Assembly (NCBI RefSeq): GCF_947461875.1
Contig: NC_091498.1
Span: 806,001 to 870,000 of the forward strand
DNA: 64,000 bases
From: Haliaeetus albicilla
Lineage: Eukaryota > Chordata > Aves > Accipitriformes > Accipitridae
Direction: 5' to 3'
Numbering within the stretch: position 1 is the stretch's first letter; every line of letters starts with the position of its first letter. Below the pieces are notes generated by a model that was not told the DNA's origin, did not search any database, and was given only the letters and a program-made list of their open reading frames with translations. This document shows, in pieces, positions 1-13,648 of the stretch. Made by a program: the position numbers and the translations under genes.

Positions 1-3000
1 AATTAGTTTTTGAAAATATGTATTGGGATAGTAGGCTTTTTATCACAGCTGATAGACAATATACATCGCACCCGTGTCCTAATCCTCACAACACATGCAC
101 ATTCATTACAGTAGCCCTGCATCAATTTTAACAGCACTTAATTCATTACAACTCCATTACTGCCTGTGCATGCTCCCCACAACAACTTTACCGGCAATTT
201 GTCATCCGTGTCCCTGAGGGTGGCTCTGGTTCCCACCCCACGGAGCCGCGGTCACTCCTCGAGCTGTGGGACAGGATGGAACGGCCCCATTCAGAGCGCA
301 GCGGGTGGAGGATGCTGCCCTGTCCCCTGCACACAAGCAGGGCTCGTTCTGGAAACCTCAGGGAGGTGACAAGTGGAAGCAAAAAAGCCCTTTTCCTGCC
401 CAGGATCCCTTTCTCCACTTGCTGGGCTGTGAGCGAGGGGGGTGGCCGCAGCCCCCGTGGACACAGCGAGGCCGAGGCGATGCGCTGGGGCTGCGCAGGC
501 GCGTCCTCCCGTCCCTGAGCCCTGGTGAGACCAAACTGGGAGCGACAGAGACAGCCCAGCACAGGAGACTGATGGTGCCTCTCTGTGCCCGTAGCTCCAT
601 CAGGGACCCCAGGTCCCAGGGGGAAGAACCTGCTGGCAGAGCCTATTGCAGCAGTGGCTCCTCTAGGAAGAACTTGTCTCGCAAAATCCTGGTTTTGCAA
701 GAAACCTCTCTGTAAGCAGAGACCTAAATAATAGGACAGATGAGGAGCCATGACGCTCGCTTTGGGCCAGAGCTGAGAGCAAAAAGAGGAAGCGACATGA
801 TCTGGAAACCGGTGACAAAAGAGGGAAATCACTGAAGCCTGAGAAGCTCGGCAAGTTGCATTACAATGACTGCTGCAGAGATGGTGAAGCTGCAACATCT
901 GTCGTGTCCTGGGAGCGCAGAACTGCCTACTCGGCAAAAAATAAATCTCATCGGGCTAGCTGTGCGAGACCAAGGACACGGCACCCCGGTCCCTGTGTCA
1001 GCTCGTCTCATTCTGCACCGTGCCCCTGCCATTAGCCAGCGTGTAGAAGAGTAAGCGCAAGATTTACACTCCTCAGCCCACGTGCCGGGAGGTTTATGGC
1101 ACCGTAAAATGGCTGGGCTCTGAACAAACACAGCTGAGCAATTCTGCACAGCCCTCTGGCTTCCAAAGCTGCTTTATGATTCCCCTTTAACGTGACTGAT
1201 TCCCTTTTACTGCACTGGCTGATTAAAAGTATCGCTGGGATGGTGACAGTTCCCTCTTGCTTGGGGTACAGCAGTGCCGGGGCTCCCGCCCGGACCAGGG
1301 GAGGTGGGATGAGGAGAAGGGTCTCTCATGTTCCCCCTTTATGCCATGGGCAGCCAGACTGGGAGCACTCTCCTCCTGCCACTCTCACTGGCAGGAATTA
1401 ACTCAGAATCGATTAGACCCACTCCGCCAGGAAAGGAAATACCCTGCAATGCTGCTGATACCGCACATGTGGCCAGAAAAGCGTTGCCATTGAATACCCG
1501 CAGAGAAAGATTCATCAGTAATCTTTGGAGCCAAAAGGCAATTATGACTGTAGCAAATTATTTCAGCCTCCAAACAGGACGAGAATATTTTTGGCACAGA
1601 GTGATCTTGGGAAGCAGGAAAAGCAACACGGTGGGTCTGTATTTAAAATAGTATTTCTACTTCTAACCAAAAGCAAATTTTTGTTTTTAAGGACAACAGT
1701 AGACACAAAGAGCAGGAATGGTCTGACTGCAGCATTAGGATGTAGCCAGAAAAAGGAGTGAGATGGTAATGCCAGGTCATCAGCAGATGTAGATTGAGAA
1801 GGAAAGCTTAACAGAGACCTTCCTTGCAGCCTGCAAGCCCCTACCTGGACCAATTAGTTAATGAGTCCTCAGCCCATCCTGGTCATGGCCTGTACAGTGC
1901 TGCCGAGTCCCTGCCTGCACAGCACCAGACTGGAGGAGCGCATCCCTTGGCTGTGGGGTGAATTTTTGGAGCTGCCGGGTCCCACTGGTGCTGCTCTCAT
2001 CTGGCAGCACTGGCACAGCCGCAGTCCCCATCCTGGTGCATCCCCTCTGGACCAGGCAGATGCGCTCTGGACCACCCACACTGGTGGAGGCTTCAGGCTC
2101 CCCAGTGTGCACCCATCCTGCATCCTGGGCCCTTCTCCCTCATGGAGGGGGTGGCTGCCCTTGGCTGGGTCACTCACAGTCAGCGGGGCAGGAGCAGGGG
2201 TCTCCAGTGGAGACAGTAACAGCTTCATTAGGATGGGGACTGTCCAGGGTGTTTTGACATAATTAATTGGCAGGGGGTGCAGGAGGTGTCTGCAGAGATG
2301 CTTTGCCTAGGGTGCAAGGGACCACTGCAAGCACCTAGCCTCCAAAAATGCTCATGCTCCCTCGCGGCAGCAGGCAGTGCCCTTCCTGGGGCTCCAGTGC
2401 TCTGCACGGAGAAACTTCCTACAGCAAACCTTAGCTAAGGCAGGCAGTGTTGTGGGGAACAGATGGCAAGTGCCAGATGGGTAAGGTGTCTGAGGAGGGA
2501 GATGTTATTACGTGGAGTGAGCCACAGGCTCCAATGATCTCGCTCCAAACAATCGGCAATTAACTTAGGCTATTAGCATCAAACTTTGTCTCCGAAGTTT
2601 CCTCCCTCCTCTCTTTGCCATTGGGCCTCCTCATTTCTAGGTGAGCTGGATATTTGATGAGAAAATGAACCTGTAATTCATTCACAGCAAGATGCCTTGT
2701 TCCTCAAACAAGCAAAAAACCACCAGAGGGGTTATTTGCCAAAAAAATGATGGGATTACTATCGGTCGGCACTCTCCCAAAGGGAAAGGGAAATTCGTTC
2801 TCTCTTGCAAGGGCTTTTATTTATAGTGGGCAGGTGGAGCCTTGTCACTGTTTTGTCTTGTGCTGGCACAGGCTTGGGCTCTGTCCTTCCAGGGGACACC
2901 TGCAGCAGCACCCTGGATGCTCCCCACTTCTGCAGAGGTGAGCTGGTGCCTCCTCAGCACAGAGCAGCCGTCCTGGCCCCGTCCCTGCCACAGGCTGGGG

Positions 3001-6000
3001 CCCCCAGCTCAAACCTGCCCCACGGCAGCTTTTTTTTGGTGCTTGGAGGGAGCATCTCCAGCCGTATGTCTCCTCGTCCTTTGGGCCACCTGCTCTTAAA
3101 TCCGCCTGCACTGGGGTGCTGCTGGATCTTCTGCCAAGCTGGCATTTCGGTGCACAATGGGGCATTACACCAACACCAGAGGGGTCCCTGGCAGCCCCTG
3201 GCTGCTGCCCCACCATGCATGCCCAACGCAGGGCTCAGGCATCCGCTAACAGGGCACTCACACAGGAACTATTTGGGTGCTTACATCTGAACTAGCTGGG
3301 CATTCACGTATGAACTAATTGGCCACTCATGCATAAATTAATCTGGTGCTCATGCACGAGTGCTGCAGACCTTGTAATTTATGCTCAGCACCACTCGACT
3401 TCCCCTCCGTTGTCTGTGCTGCCTTGGAGGGCTGAGCCGCGCTGGCGGCAAGGGAGGGGACACGCTCCTGTCATCCTGGACGTTTACGTTCTGTCAAGGC
3501 TTTGCTGCAATATAGTGTACAGAAAGGCCTTGCTGCTGCCCCAGTCCCTCGGGATGCCTCTGATGCCTGGCAGCTCCAGCGCAGCCTGTGAGCAGCTCTG
3601 CTCCCTGCGTGCCTGCACCGTGCTCTCACCGCTGCAAGGGTGACTTCGATCTGCACTGTTTGCTGTAAAGTGCAAAGCTATTGCATTTCAGATCTCTGCC
3701 CCTTTCTGTCTGGCAGGATAACAGCATCTCTTTTTTTAACCTGCAAGAGCTGCTTGGAGCTGGCAGCACTCGGAGCTGGCAGCTCTTGGCAAGCGGTTTC
3801 TTTGTCCGGCCAGTTCCTATGGAGCTGCATCTCCCGTCATCTTTGCGTGCAATAACTGAGCAACAGAAAGAGAAAACAAGAGCATTTGTGAGCGTGCACG
3901 AGCCGAGTGCTCGGCACTGCCCTGGCCAAGCTTCCCTCCCAGGCCGCACGCTCCGGTCAGAAGGCATTTTCAATTGCACTTTCCATCTGGCATTGATTAC
4001 TGTCCAATTTCTTGTACCTTCATTTGCAGTCAGCAGAGGCGGGCTGACTGACATTGAGGGAGAACAACTCCTCCGATCCCATCAATCAAGTGCCATCAGG
4101 ATCCAGCTTCCCAGGCCACAAGGTCACCCTCGGTGGGAAATCAGCTTTCCATCTGAAGCAGAGCCCTCCTCGTGCCCCTCTCCCACTGCAGCCCTGGCTC
4201 TGCTGCACAGCGGGCAGGGAGGGAGACTGACCTGCAAGCTGCCATTACTCACTGTCCCCCTCCACCCTGCCTCTGGACTCTCAGACCATTTTGGGGATAA
4301 GTAGGAAGAAAAATCACAACTTTTTTTCAGGAACTAGTGAGACAACACACAGGAACATCTGACAGCACCAGATGCAGGACTTTCCCCAGGGCACTGTGTT
4401 CGGACCCCCACTCCTCAGAGGTGCATCAGCCGGTGCGTGGGGCACCTCTCCCTGGGTGTCCCAGGGCAGGGGGGCCAGGCCCTCTCCCCGGCAGTGCCAG
4501 GCAGGGACACACATCCCCGGTGCCCCCCTGCAAGAGGCAGGGTGCCCGTCGGGCTCAGTGAAAACTGTCAGCCCTGCGCACAGCAGGGAGATGTGCAGTG
4601 AGCGCTCAAGGGACGATGCTGGCCTGGCACTGAGCGGGGAGCATGAGCTTTCCCCTTGGACTCCTGGCACTCGGCCATTTGGCAGCAGCTTTTCCTTAGG
4701 GAAAGCCAGAAGTGGTTCAAGGAAGGGGTTGCTCTGCTCAGAGGCTCCGCGCTGACTCAGCCTCTTGATGGAGGGCTTTCTACCACTGCAGCTGAATGGG
4801 GAGAACAGCCAGAGTTGCCACCCCTGCTGCTGAGGTATGAACTCAGCCCATTGCTTGTTTAGCTGGGATTTAAAGTCTGACTGTTCCCTGCTGCATGAAT
4901 TGCTGCCCATGGGGGGTACATCGAGCTCCCATGCCTCCCAGGCACTGAGGAGCCAAACCCCTGCCAGTGCTGGGAGCAGGAACTGGGGGTCTGTCCAGTT
5001 CCAGCTGCTGAGCTTCGCTCACCTTGCTCCTCCAGAGAAAACCACCTTTGCTTATTACAGCCCTTCCTGCAAATCGTGTGGCTGCTCAGAGCCCCGGCAC
5101 CTGGGAAACATGAACCCAGCCAGTGATCTGGATCCAGCCTTTGCTGTTTGTGTGGATGAGCCAAAGCCACGCGACAGTGGTGAGAGCCACAAACAGGGTC
5201 ACCCAAGCCAGCGCTTCCCTCCTCATTTGCACGCTCAGTACAGCTGAACTGAGCAAGAAACGCCCCCATTGCTAATGCATGCTGCAGCAATGGAAAAAAA
5301 TTCACTTACTGCTCACAGAAGGTATCATTTGCAGATGCTCATCACACCAAATTACTCTGCAATTAGCGTTCTTCATGAAGGTGAACTGAGGCCCTTTGCA
5401 GAAGGGAAGGTTTGGAAAAAGAGTGCAACAGACGTTTCCTAAAGGAAACCAAAGAATCTCCCGAGTTGGCTTTAACTGCCGTAACAGCAAACGCACAGAT
5501 GGGCAGACAGCCTCCGCTGTCACCGCTCGCTGGGAGCCGGCCCCACCACGGGGACCAGCCCTGGCTAAGCACCGCGCAAGCTGGGTGTCGGGGCGAGCAC
5601 GGGCCAGGACGACAGCAGGATGGGGGGTACAAGAGGCGCGCTGGGCTCTGGCGATGCAAGTGGGGACAAGCAGAAGGACAGACGTCCAGCTTGCGCTGCC
5701 TGCCAGCTTGCAGGAACCACCGAGCCAGCCGCCGGGCTCTGCCCTGCCTGCTCTGCAACGTGCTCCTGCCTCTCGCCCTTCCACCAGCGTTTGCCTGCCT
5801 GCCCTCCCCCCCGGACAAGCGGTGCTTAGGGGTGGGCTGGCTCTTAAACCCAGCGACTCTCCCCACTGACGAGGCTGTCCCAGGAGCTCCCTGCCTGCCT
5901 CAGCCCTAGAGCTGAGCTGCCAGATGCTGCCTCTAATCTGTGAAGTTGGCCGGGAGAGGCTGCAATTAGTGCTCAACCCCCCAGTGCTATTTTTATGAGG

Positions 6001-8450
6001 GATGCAGGACAAGGATAAATTGTCCTTTTCCACTGGCTTTGTGCTTCGACACTATGGATCAGCAGTCACTTCCCCCACCCCATCCCCTCGATCTGGGGGC
6101 TGTAGTCAGGTCCTGGCATCACTCAGGGCTCCTGAGCTCGTTCCCCAGGGAGGGGATTGCAACAGCAGCTGAGACCTTATTAACATTTCCAGCTACTATC
6201 TCAGAGCAAATGAATTAATTTCAAATTGTGTATGAAACATGTTGGCTTCCCTGCTCAGTGTAGCCCCGAACTGTGCAAAATCAGCATGGTTTGTACTTTA
6301 TAAGGAAGCTTGACCCATAACTAGTAACTATTGATTTTTCCCTTGAAAGCTGCTCTCAGGCAGTTGCTCCAGGGCTGCGCAGAACAGAAGACAACAGACA
6401 CTGGATTGCAAGAGCGTATTTTCTCTTAATGAAAATAATCGTGGCTGCAGGTCAAGGTACTTTCTCAGGGAGCACTTTGGCAGCAATGGAGGTGCTGGGG
6501 AGCAAGGCCTGCATGCTTTCATGCCTTAAACACCTCACACCCTCTTGTTTCCCCAAGTACCCTTTTCCGCAGACGTGCAGGAGCGTAACTGCACCCATAG
6601 CTACTGGGTGAGCACATCCAGGGCTGCGTTCCCTCGCCGGGACCCCCGGACAGGAGAAGGCCAATGGCACCCTCCCAAGGGAGCGGGTGTTGAACAGAGG
6701 GAATCACTCCCTTCCCTTTGCCCTCTCCCAGCGGGACTTCTGGCTCCAGAGAGGGTTTTGCTGGTTCCTGTGGAGGGACAGGCAGCTCCTCGTGGGCAGG
6801 ACCCAGCATTGGGGTGAGGGGCTGTGCCAGGGGCACAGGCGCTGCCCTGGCTGCGCTCCTCGGCACGGCCAGGCTTAGGGATGGCAACCGAATTTGACAA
6901 CGTGACTTTCCTATTAACTGTCTCACCCTTCTTAAGGGAAATTAGATTAATTACATTGTAGCAGGCAATAAATCTTTCCCTGGAGAGACAGGGAGGGTGC
7001 CTGGGATTTTGGTCTCCATGTGCAATGTTAAAATTAGCGATTCTGTCTAATCCCATTTTTCAGTGTAATAATGCTTCTGGGCAAGAGGAGTGTAAAGCTC
7101 TGTGGCTCATGGGCACTAATTTTCTGAGATAAATACAGAATTTCTTCCCTGCTCTCATCAGAGCTAAGGATGAAATTGCTCTTAAGTCCACACCCTGTAA
7201 GCTCTGTATCCCACCGCTGTATTTTAAGAGGACATTTATGCTTTCTCCAGCTCCGATGTGACAGCCGAGCAGTGGCACCCTGCAATCCCACAGCGAGGTC
7301 CAGTCACATCAGTTTTCATATTATCTTGCTGTAAATGAGATTCACTGGACAACATGGATCTGATTTGCAGCACAGCTGTGAAAGAAATCCTGCCTTTAAG
7401 AAAGCTACCATCTATGAATAAATTGGATATACTTATTTTGGTCTCCTGACAGGCTCCAACTTTCAGTTGTCAGGCTGTGAAAGCCAAGACCCAGCCTGCC
7501 TCGTGGGCACCTCTCACGGAAGGAAATACTTGATGTACACCTCAGGAAAGGTCTCACCTTGCTGGAGGCTCCTTGGCACTCCCGGCTTTCTCACCCTGCA
7601 GGGTGTGGCCAGAGGGGAGCCAGACTCACAGTTCCCTTTCCAGATGACTAGGCTATTTGGGTAATCGGCTTCCCCCTCTGTCCTCAGAGGCATCAGACCC
7701 TCAGATCCAGGCAGCAAAGGCTGGTGCTGCCACAGGGAGGGCAAAACCCTCCTCATTTTGCCAGTCGGCTGCTGGCAGGACCTGGAGGGATGGGCTGTCA
7801 CCCAATGCCATCCTCCTTACAGCCGTGCTCACAGCCATGCAGGAGTAACAGCAGTGGACTGGAGGACAGCAGGTACCGCACATGGGACAACCTCTTCTCC
7901 TAAGGACCTCACCACAGAGCAGCACACCTTCCCAGGGACTCGTCTGATCATCAACCAATTTCTTACCCAGAAGCTAAGCTACAGCCCCTCTGGCTCCTTA
8001 TACAACTTCCCCAAGAGTGAATATTGCCGACGAGTGTATCCCTCCCTGCTAAGCGATCGGGTACTTGCCAACAGACCACCTGTCCTGCCTCTGAGCACGC
8101 ATGCATGTGGGAAGACAAGCAAGCATCACAGCAAGGCTATTCTCCCACCGCACACCTCCAGGATTCACCCGGAGTCCTGCAGCACAATCAATTAGAGGAA
8201 CACAAGCCGCAGCTAAATCCATGGCAAACAAGTGTTTGATTTGTTTCCTGGAACCCCCATCACACACAGTGACATGCGATACGGGATCAGCTGAAGGGCT
8301 GTAAGGTCCCACAGGGAACATCGTGTTACGGCAGATGGTGATGGGGAGAGCCCGGCTGCCCGAAGCAGCGCAGACATTGTTAAACACTGCGCAGCACGGC
8401 TTCCCTGCGGTGAGACACCAGCCTGGAAAACCCACCACCACTCACGTCTT

Positions 8451-8520
8451 CTAATTAATACATTATACCTAATTGAGTGCCCAACTGCTAAATGATGTCA
8501 GTCAGGTTAATTAAATGTTA
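8451..8520. promoter_or_regulatory. Cluster of homeodomain-type TAATT sites
   Basis: TAATTA (8452), CTAATTG (about 8469) and TTAATTAA (8507-8514) fall within 65 bp, with TGATGTCA between them. Could be an enhancer fragment or simply AT-rich DNA. Confidence 0.25.
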
Positions 8521-8534
8521 AACCTTCGTCAGTT

Positions 8535-8600
8535 AGCAAAAAACAACAACAACAACAAAAAACCCCCACCCCCCAAAAACCCCCACCAAAAAAAAGCCCA
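8535..8600. repeat. A/C-rich low-complexity tract
   Basis: A (CAA)n run followed by alternating A-runs and C-runs (CCCCCACCCCCC, AAAAA, CCCCCACC, AAAAAAAA). Its reverse complement produces an artificial Phe/Leu/Gly-rich open frame. No other role is visible. Confidence 0.8.
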
Positions 8601-9300
8601 CAAAGAAAGAAGGGAATAAAAGCCAAAGTTAAAGAAGCTTAAACAGCATTGGCAGGCTGCGCCCCCAGCTGATGAAGGGTAATTCAAGCCTTGTAACTCT
8701 GCTCTTAGAGCATCCATTCCATCAGCAATCACAGAGGGAGAGGTTTGACAACCCACCAGAGGCAGCCGCAGAGCTGAATCCCTGTGTTCACCTCTGCGCC
8801 ATCCGTTACTTCTCTTTCCACGGGTAGACTCACAGTTCTTCAGTGCGGAGACCACTTACTTTTGCGTGATGGGAGTCCAACACTGTGCCAAGGAACACCA
8901 CCGGCTGGGCCTCCTCATTGCCGTGTTGCAATCTCCCAACAGCCATCAGCGTCGCTGACTGCGGCTCCAAACAGCCCATTCCCCTTCAGCAGAAGCAGTG
9001 TAAGGAGCAAGGTGAGGAACCAGCTGGCCACGTCTTGCGATTTGTGGACCAGGCAGGAATGCAGCTGGCAGCAGGACCTGGGATCCATAGACTCATCTCC
9101 CTGATGGAGATTATCTTTTCACCTCATTAAAAACTGCACATTGCTCAGCTGTGAACTGCTGGAAGGAAGATTCAAGTTAGAGCAGAGCCAGTGTAACATC
9201 CCAGCTGCAATCAGGTGGCATGCAAACGCATGCTGGGATGGGAGTGAAGAGAGCACCCGTCCTCACCAAGAAAGGCCACTGGAAGCTGAGTCCTTATCGA

Positions 9301-12300
9301 AGGGAATAGTATCATGCATCACAGACTTGACACTAGGAGCTTGAACTTCTCACTGGTCCCCAGACAGCCCTCTCTGATTCACTGAGATGTGGGAACTCAC
9401 ATTGAAAAGTCAGTTTGTGCACACACTGACTAGGACAATTTGTCCTATTGATTAAGCAAAAGATGTCTTTTCTTGTTATTTCCCTGACCCCTGAGACTTA
9501 TTTGTGCTTTCAAAATGACTCAGATTCCACAAATGGATGAATTTTTGGTGTGCAGAATATCTTTACTGCTAGCTGCAGACACTGCAGTTGAACATAAAAT
9601 TTGGAGATGCAGCCTGCTCAACTAAACTCACCAAAATGGCAGGGGTTTCCAGATATACATTTCACCTTTGAATTTGCAGTTCTCCCAATCACTTATTTAG
9701 AGAAGTGAAATGACTTATGAACTCCTCCATGCCTCTTTCAGTGATGCTAAGGAATATTTGCCCTTCTTATGCCTTCAGCTGACCTAGAAAACGTGGATTT
9801 CTGGTGGAATTATACAGCTCAGCTGGAGTTGCATGTGCTGTCCTGCACCTTCAAATCAAAAACTTGTGCATGAAAAAATTGCCTAGAGACAGCTCTAATT
9901 TGTTCTAAACTATCATCCCTTCTATCAGCAAGCAGCGAATTGTTATCTATTTATTTCTTACAATGTCACTGAATCAGTGACCACCTGCAAGGTGTCCATG
10001 ATGATAAACGCTTGCTTTGTATATGGAGCTATTTCTGACAATGCTTGATAGTGCACATCTATCAAATTGCCTGGAAGAGCCACCTATTAGGATCATTATC
10101 TAACACAGTCCCTTTGTGGGAGTTCAATGTCAGCACATCCTGGGGAAGGTACATCACTGGGTACCTATTCTGCTCATTATTTCTCTAGATCATTAGTTTC
10201 ACATTTCCATTATGAACTTGGGCTGAACTTTGGAGTTCTCACACCCAGAGCAAAGCTGTAGCACAAGCATGGAGACTCTCAAGCATCCTCCGAGCGCACA
10301 GCGTACTGCTGCACCCGCTTGGTGTGAGCGGGAACTCCTGTCTGGAGGGTTGGCTGGTTGAGCTCCATGCCAGCCAGCCAGGGGAAGGTAGGAATACTTT
10401 TTTTCCTGCAAGACTGTAGCTATCCAGCACTATAAAAACCCTGGTGAAAGACAGACACACCCTGCTACTTGCTTGCTGCCTGCTGGGTCTGTGCTCCTGA
10501 AAGTACCAGCAGCTCTCCTGCAGCTCGCGCTGTCCCAAGGGAAACTTATTTTGGAAGAGCTCTGGTTCAGGTCAGGAGTTTTGATCTTAAAAAGTCAGTG
10601 CTCAACAATCTTTTAGCAAACCATGGCCATTACTCCACAAATCACCCTTCCTACAAGAAAGCCACAGCTCTCAGCCCTGGGCAGTATTCATCATGACTGA
10701 AATGACAACCAGGAAAACCACTTTTTCCTCATGAAGGAGCTGCAAAACATGGGGGCCTTTAATTGCTTCTGCAGAGCCTCACCTATTAATGCAAAACACA
10801 GGCCCTTGGAGGTCACGTAGTTCAGTTCTTGGGAAGAACATATGCAAAAGCGATATTCTAAGATGGCACCTCAATGTCCTCTGGCCTTTCCCCTCAAGAC
10901 TGGCTCTGTTCAGAGGGCAGTCCCTGAAGCCATGTCCACAGCAGCTCAGACCTCGCAGCAGCTCAGATGACACAAGCTAATGTCAGTCTCTTTCTGTAGG
11001 CTGAACTGCTCTGGCCAGTGATGGATGCAGCGTCTTCCAACCTGACAGAACAGTTATTTTCCTGCATTGCTTTTTATTTCCCATCATTGAGTTTAAAGAG
11101 CAGTTCAGACTACAGCCAGGCTTGCATACATAATACACAAACGAAACCTCCCCGAAATCCACAAAAAAAGTCAGCCAGCTTCCCTGTGTTGCCCTCATAA
11201 TCCTTGAATTGAAGAGGGAGGTTCTAGCTTTGTTAAACAAAATGCAACTGCCATGTAGTGTGCAAAAGGGGCAGAAGTGATGCCAACAATTTACATGAGC
11301 AATAAAACTGCAGAAAAATGAAATACTGCTTACCATGTTCTAGAGTAGCACGTGGTGCAGGCAGCATGCAAAATGGTGATGAATCTGTTTAGCAATTAGC
11401 TGCCAGATAGCTTTAATTCATGTCAGATACAATTAACTCACTCTGACAATTGGAAAAGGAAGCTTGAATATTAACAGCATTGTTGGTTGCATTGTGCTGG
11501 GAATGCCACGCTTCAGCAGTACCACCTCTGCAAAGAGGAACCTTGAGCTATGCTGCCTCCACACTCTGCAGAGCAAATTCAGCACACAGCCAACTCGAAC
11601 AGGCACAGACCGAAATGCAGTCATAACCCCCCCGCCCTGCCTAAGTTCTACAGGTTCTGCTTCTTTCAATCTTCCAGATGCTAAAAGCTATTTTGGAAGC
11701 AATTTTTTGCTGTAGGCATAAATAATGTGTTAGCCTCAATAATAGCAGATATGGCCTCTCATCCTTCAGAAGAATCAGGAATGTATAGCAAATAAATCTA
11801 GTTAGAAACAAAGGTATGCCTCTGCTGTTGGAGAGCTAGGTAGGCAGGCTTGCAGGGACACAAGGCTTTCACGTCTGCGTTGGAGAAGTCTGAGGAAGCA
11901 GTCAGGTCACATCTGCATCTCCTTACCACTCCAGACTCGTTAATCTAGAGGAATAGTACTAGCAAAAACATTAATTCCTGGATTTACTAAGTAACAACAC
12001 TATAACCTCAGCATTAAACAGGAGACCGAAGTGGCTGATAGTGTAACAAGCATGTCAGTGCAGGGCCTTAAAGATTGTTAACTATAGCTTTTGAAAGGAG
12101 ACAGTATTAACAGAAGAATTCCCTAGGCTAGCTAAGCATTTTAGTTCATTTTTTTTCCTAGTAAAGACATGTTTAAAGCAGTATCCAAGCAACTATGTTA
12201 CAGTTTTATTTACAGCTTAACTAGCTGGGTTTTTTTTAATTAATATGTTAACAGAATTCAATGAGGACAGCAAGGCAAGTGTACCTGTAGCTTAGTAGTT

Positions 12301-13349
12301 TACAATATTGCCACCTGCAGTTAGGACTTAAGAAGCTACCAAAACCTCTTTAATATTAATTTCCAAATACCTGGCATATACTTGAGGTTCGCATTAGTGA
12401 CATGCTTGCTTTTTAAAGGAAATTCATGTATGAATGCTGTTCTACAAAGTTTTTCCCATGCCACAGGCTGCATGAAAGATTTACAACAAAGCATAAGTTA
12501 CCTCTGATAGCAGCTTTTCCCAGTCTTCCTTCTTAATCATGCTGTAGACTTGGCTTTTGCCAAAAGTAGAGCTTTTCCAAACCTAGAAAAATTCCCAGTC
12601 TCAACATCCTTGTTTATAGCCCCTTCAAAGAGGCTTAAATCAAGGACAAAAGGTATCTTTGGAAAGGACAGTACGCCAGCTAACAAAGAAACAGGCTTAT
12701 TTTTAGAAAAAAAATCTTAGACAAAGTTAGAGAAGCAAAGATCTTTACTCTGAATGCTCTCTTAACATGCCAATTAAAAAGTTCTCATTAAAATGTTCCC
12801 TGCTGAAACAAAGGAAGGATTATTGGGTAGTCTCTTGCAGATGCAGTTTTACATACTTGATTTGTATGATCCATACAGAATAATGCTTCAGGAATCAAAG
12901 CTAACCACACTTTTAAGGGATTCTGCATCTTAGTCCAACAGACAGGAGAAGCGTCCTCTCCCATCCTGTACCAGCTACAAAGATTCACAATAAAAATGAA
13001 ACCCTGGATTTTGAGTGAGAGGAGTCTTTTACATTTTAAGACTTTATGCAATCTTCCCACAAAGACCTAGCACTTCTAGAGAGCTCTGCTTTTCCAGGCT
13101 GCTGAAAAATAAGACAGTTGTAGGAAAGCAAATACAGGACTTCTTCCCTAATTCATTTTTCAAGGAAGTGTCAAGCCAGATGAGTGCTCCTGCTTACATT
13201 TTTAAATACACATACAGTAACCCTTTCCCAGGAGGCTGCATTTAAAGTTGAATTTTCATGAATTTGAAGTGGAACAAGATTTCTCTGTATTTTCTATAAG
13301 CAATGCGGGGGTGGGGGGGGGGAACCCAACACATTAATGACTTTTGTCC
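9301..13349. other. AT-rich non-coding segment next to CDCA8
   Basis: Composition matches the CDCA8 gene body (AT-rich), with open frames rarely over 90 codons. Several plus-strand AATAAA hexamers (near 11,304, 11,790 and 12,988) could end a convergent transcript, but no coding exon supports one. A TATA-like CTATAAAAACC at about 10,430 is not followed by a credible gene. Confidence 0.45.
13306..13322 (+). repeat. G-rich tract beyond the CDCA8 3' end
   Basis: Five G, a T, then ten or more G, about 50 bp beyond the distal CDCA8 poly(A) signal. In the CDCA8 transcript it reads as a C-run. Could be a simple unstable tract; a role in pausing is only a guess. Confidence 0.7.
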
Positions 13350-13372
13350 TGTACAAACAGTATTTATTGGAT

Positions 13373-13378
13373 ATGGCT
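13373..13378 (-). terminator. Distal poly(A) signal of CDCA8
   Basis: AATAAA on the minus strand (AATAAATACTG), about 870 nt after the stop. It is followed on the minus strand by GTTTGT and GTGTTGGG stretches and then a C-run. It would give a 3' UTR near 0.9 kb. Confidence 0.5.
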
Positions 13379-13642
13379 CTTTGTCAAAGAAATGCACTGA
13401 ATCAACTCAATTTAGATGAGAAGAAAGGGAAGAATAGTGTTTTGACTAGTCCTAGCTTTCTTCTTCCCTGTCTATAGTCAGTTCCAGGAGCACTGCTTCT
13501 CCTAAAGATTTTGAAGGGGGTAAAGGAAAAGCAAAGTTCTCTCACATTAGAGATACTCCAGTAGCTCTAAGGTTACCCTCAGTAATCTAGTTACCCAGCA
13601 GTCTAGATGACTGATTCTGTTAAGTTAAAGTACCTGTGATCT

Positions 13643-13648
13643 TTTATT
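13643..13648 (-). terminator. Proximal poly(A) signal of CDCA8
   Basis: AATAAA on the minus strand, about 600 nt after the CDCA8 stop codon. One of two candidates; which is used cannot be told from sequence. Confidence 0.45.

Larger units (their letters stand above)
1..9300. other. Non-coding left flank, mixed GC
   Basis: I examined this for coding exons on both strands and recognised none. The longest open frame (249 codons, minus, 188-937) is Ser/Arg/Cys-rich, overlaps others and matches nothing known to me. By human gene order (EPHA10 next to CDCA8) an Eph receptor could lie to the left, but no kinase or SAM-domain motif was seen. Part may be intron or 3' flank of such a gene. Confidence 0.5.

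Noticed and set aside
188..937. 249-codon minus-strand open frame
   Set aside because: No recognisable domain, overlapping frames on the other strand, and Ser/Cys/Arg-rich composition.
8529..8855. 108-codon minus-strand frame ending in a Phe/Leu/Gly-rich hydrophobic tail
   Set aside because: The tail is a translation of the A/C low-complexity tract and is not a membrane segment.
10425..10545. TATA-like CTATAAAAACC with a downstream open frame
   Set aside because: The frame opens without an ATG (TTG start), is short and unrecognised, and nothing else supports a promoter.
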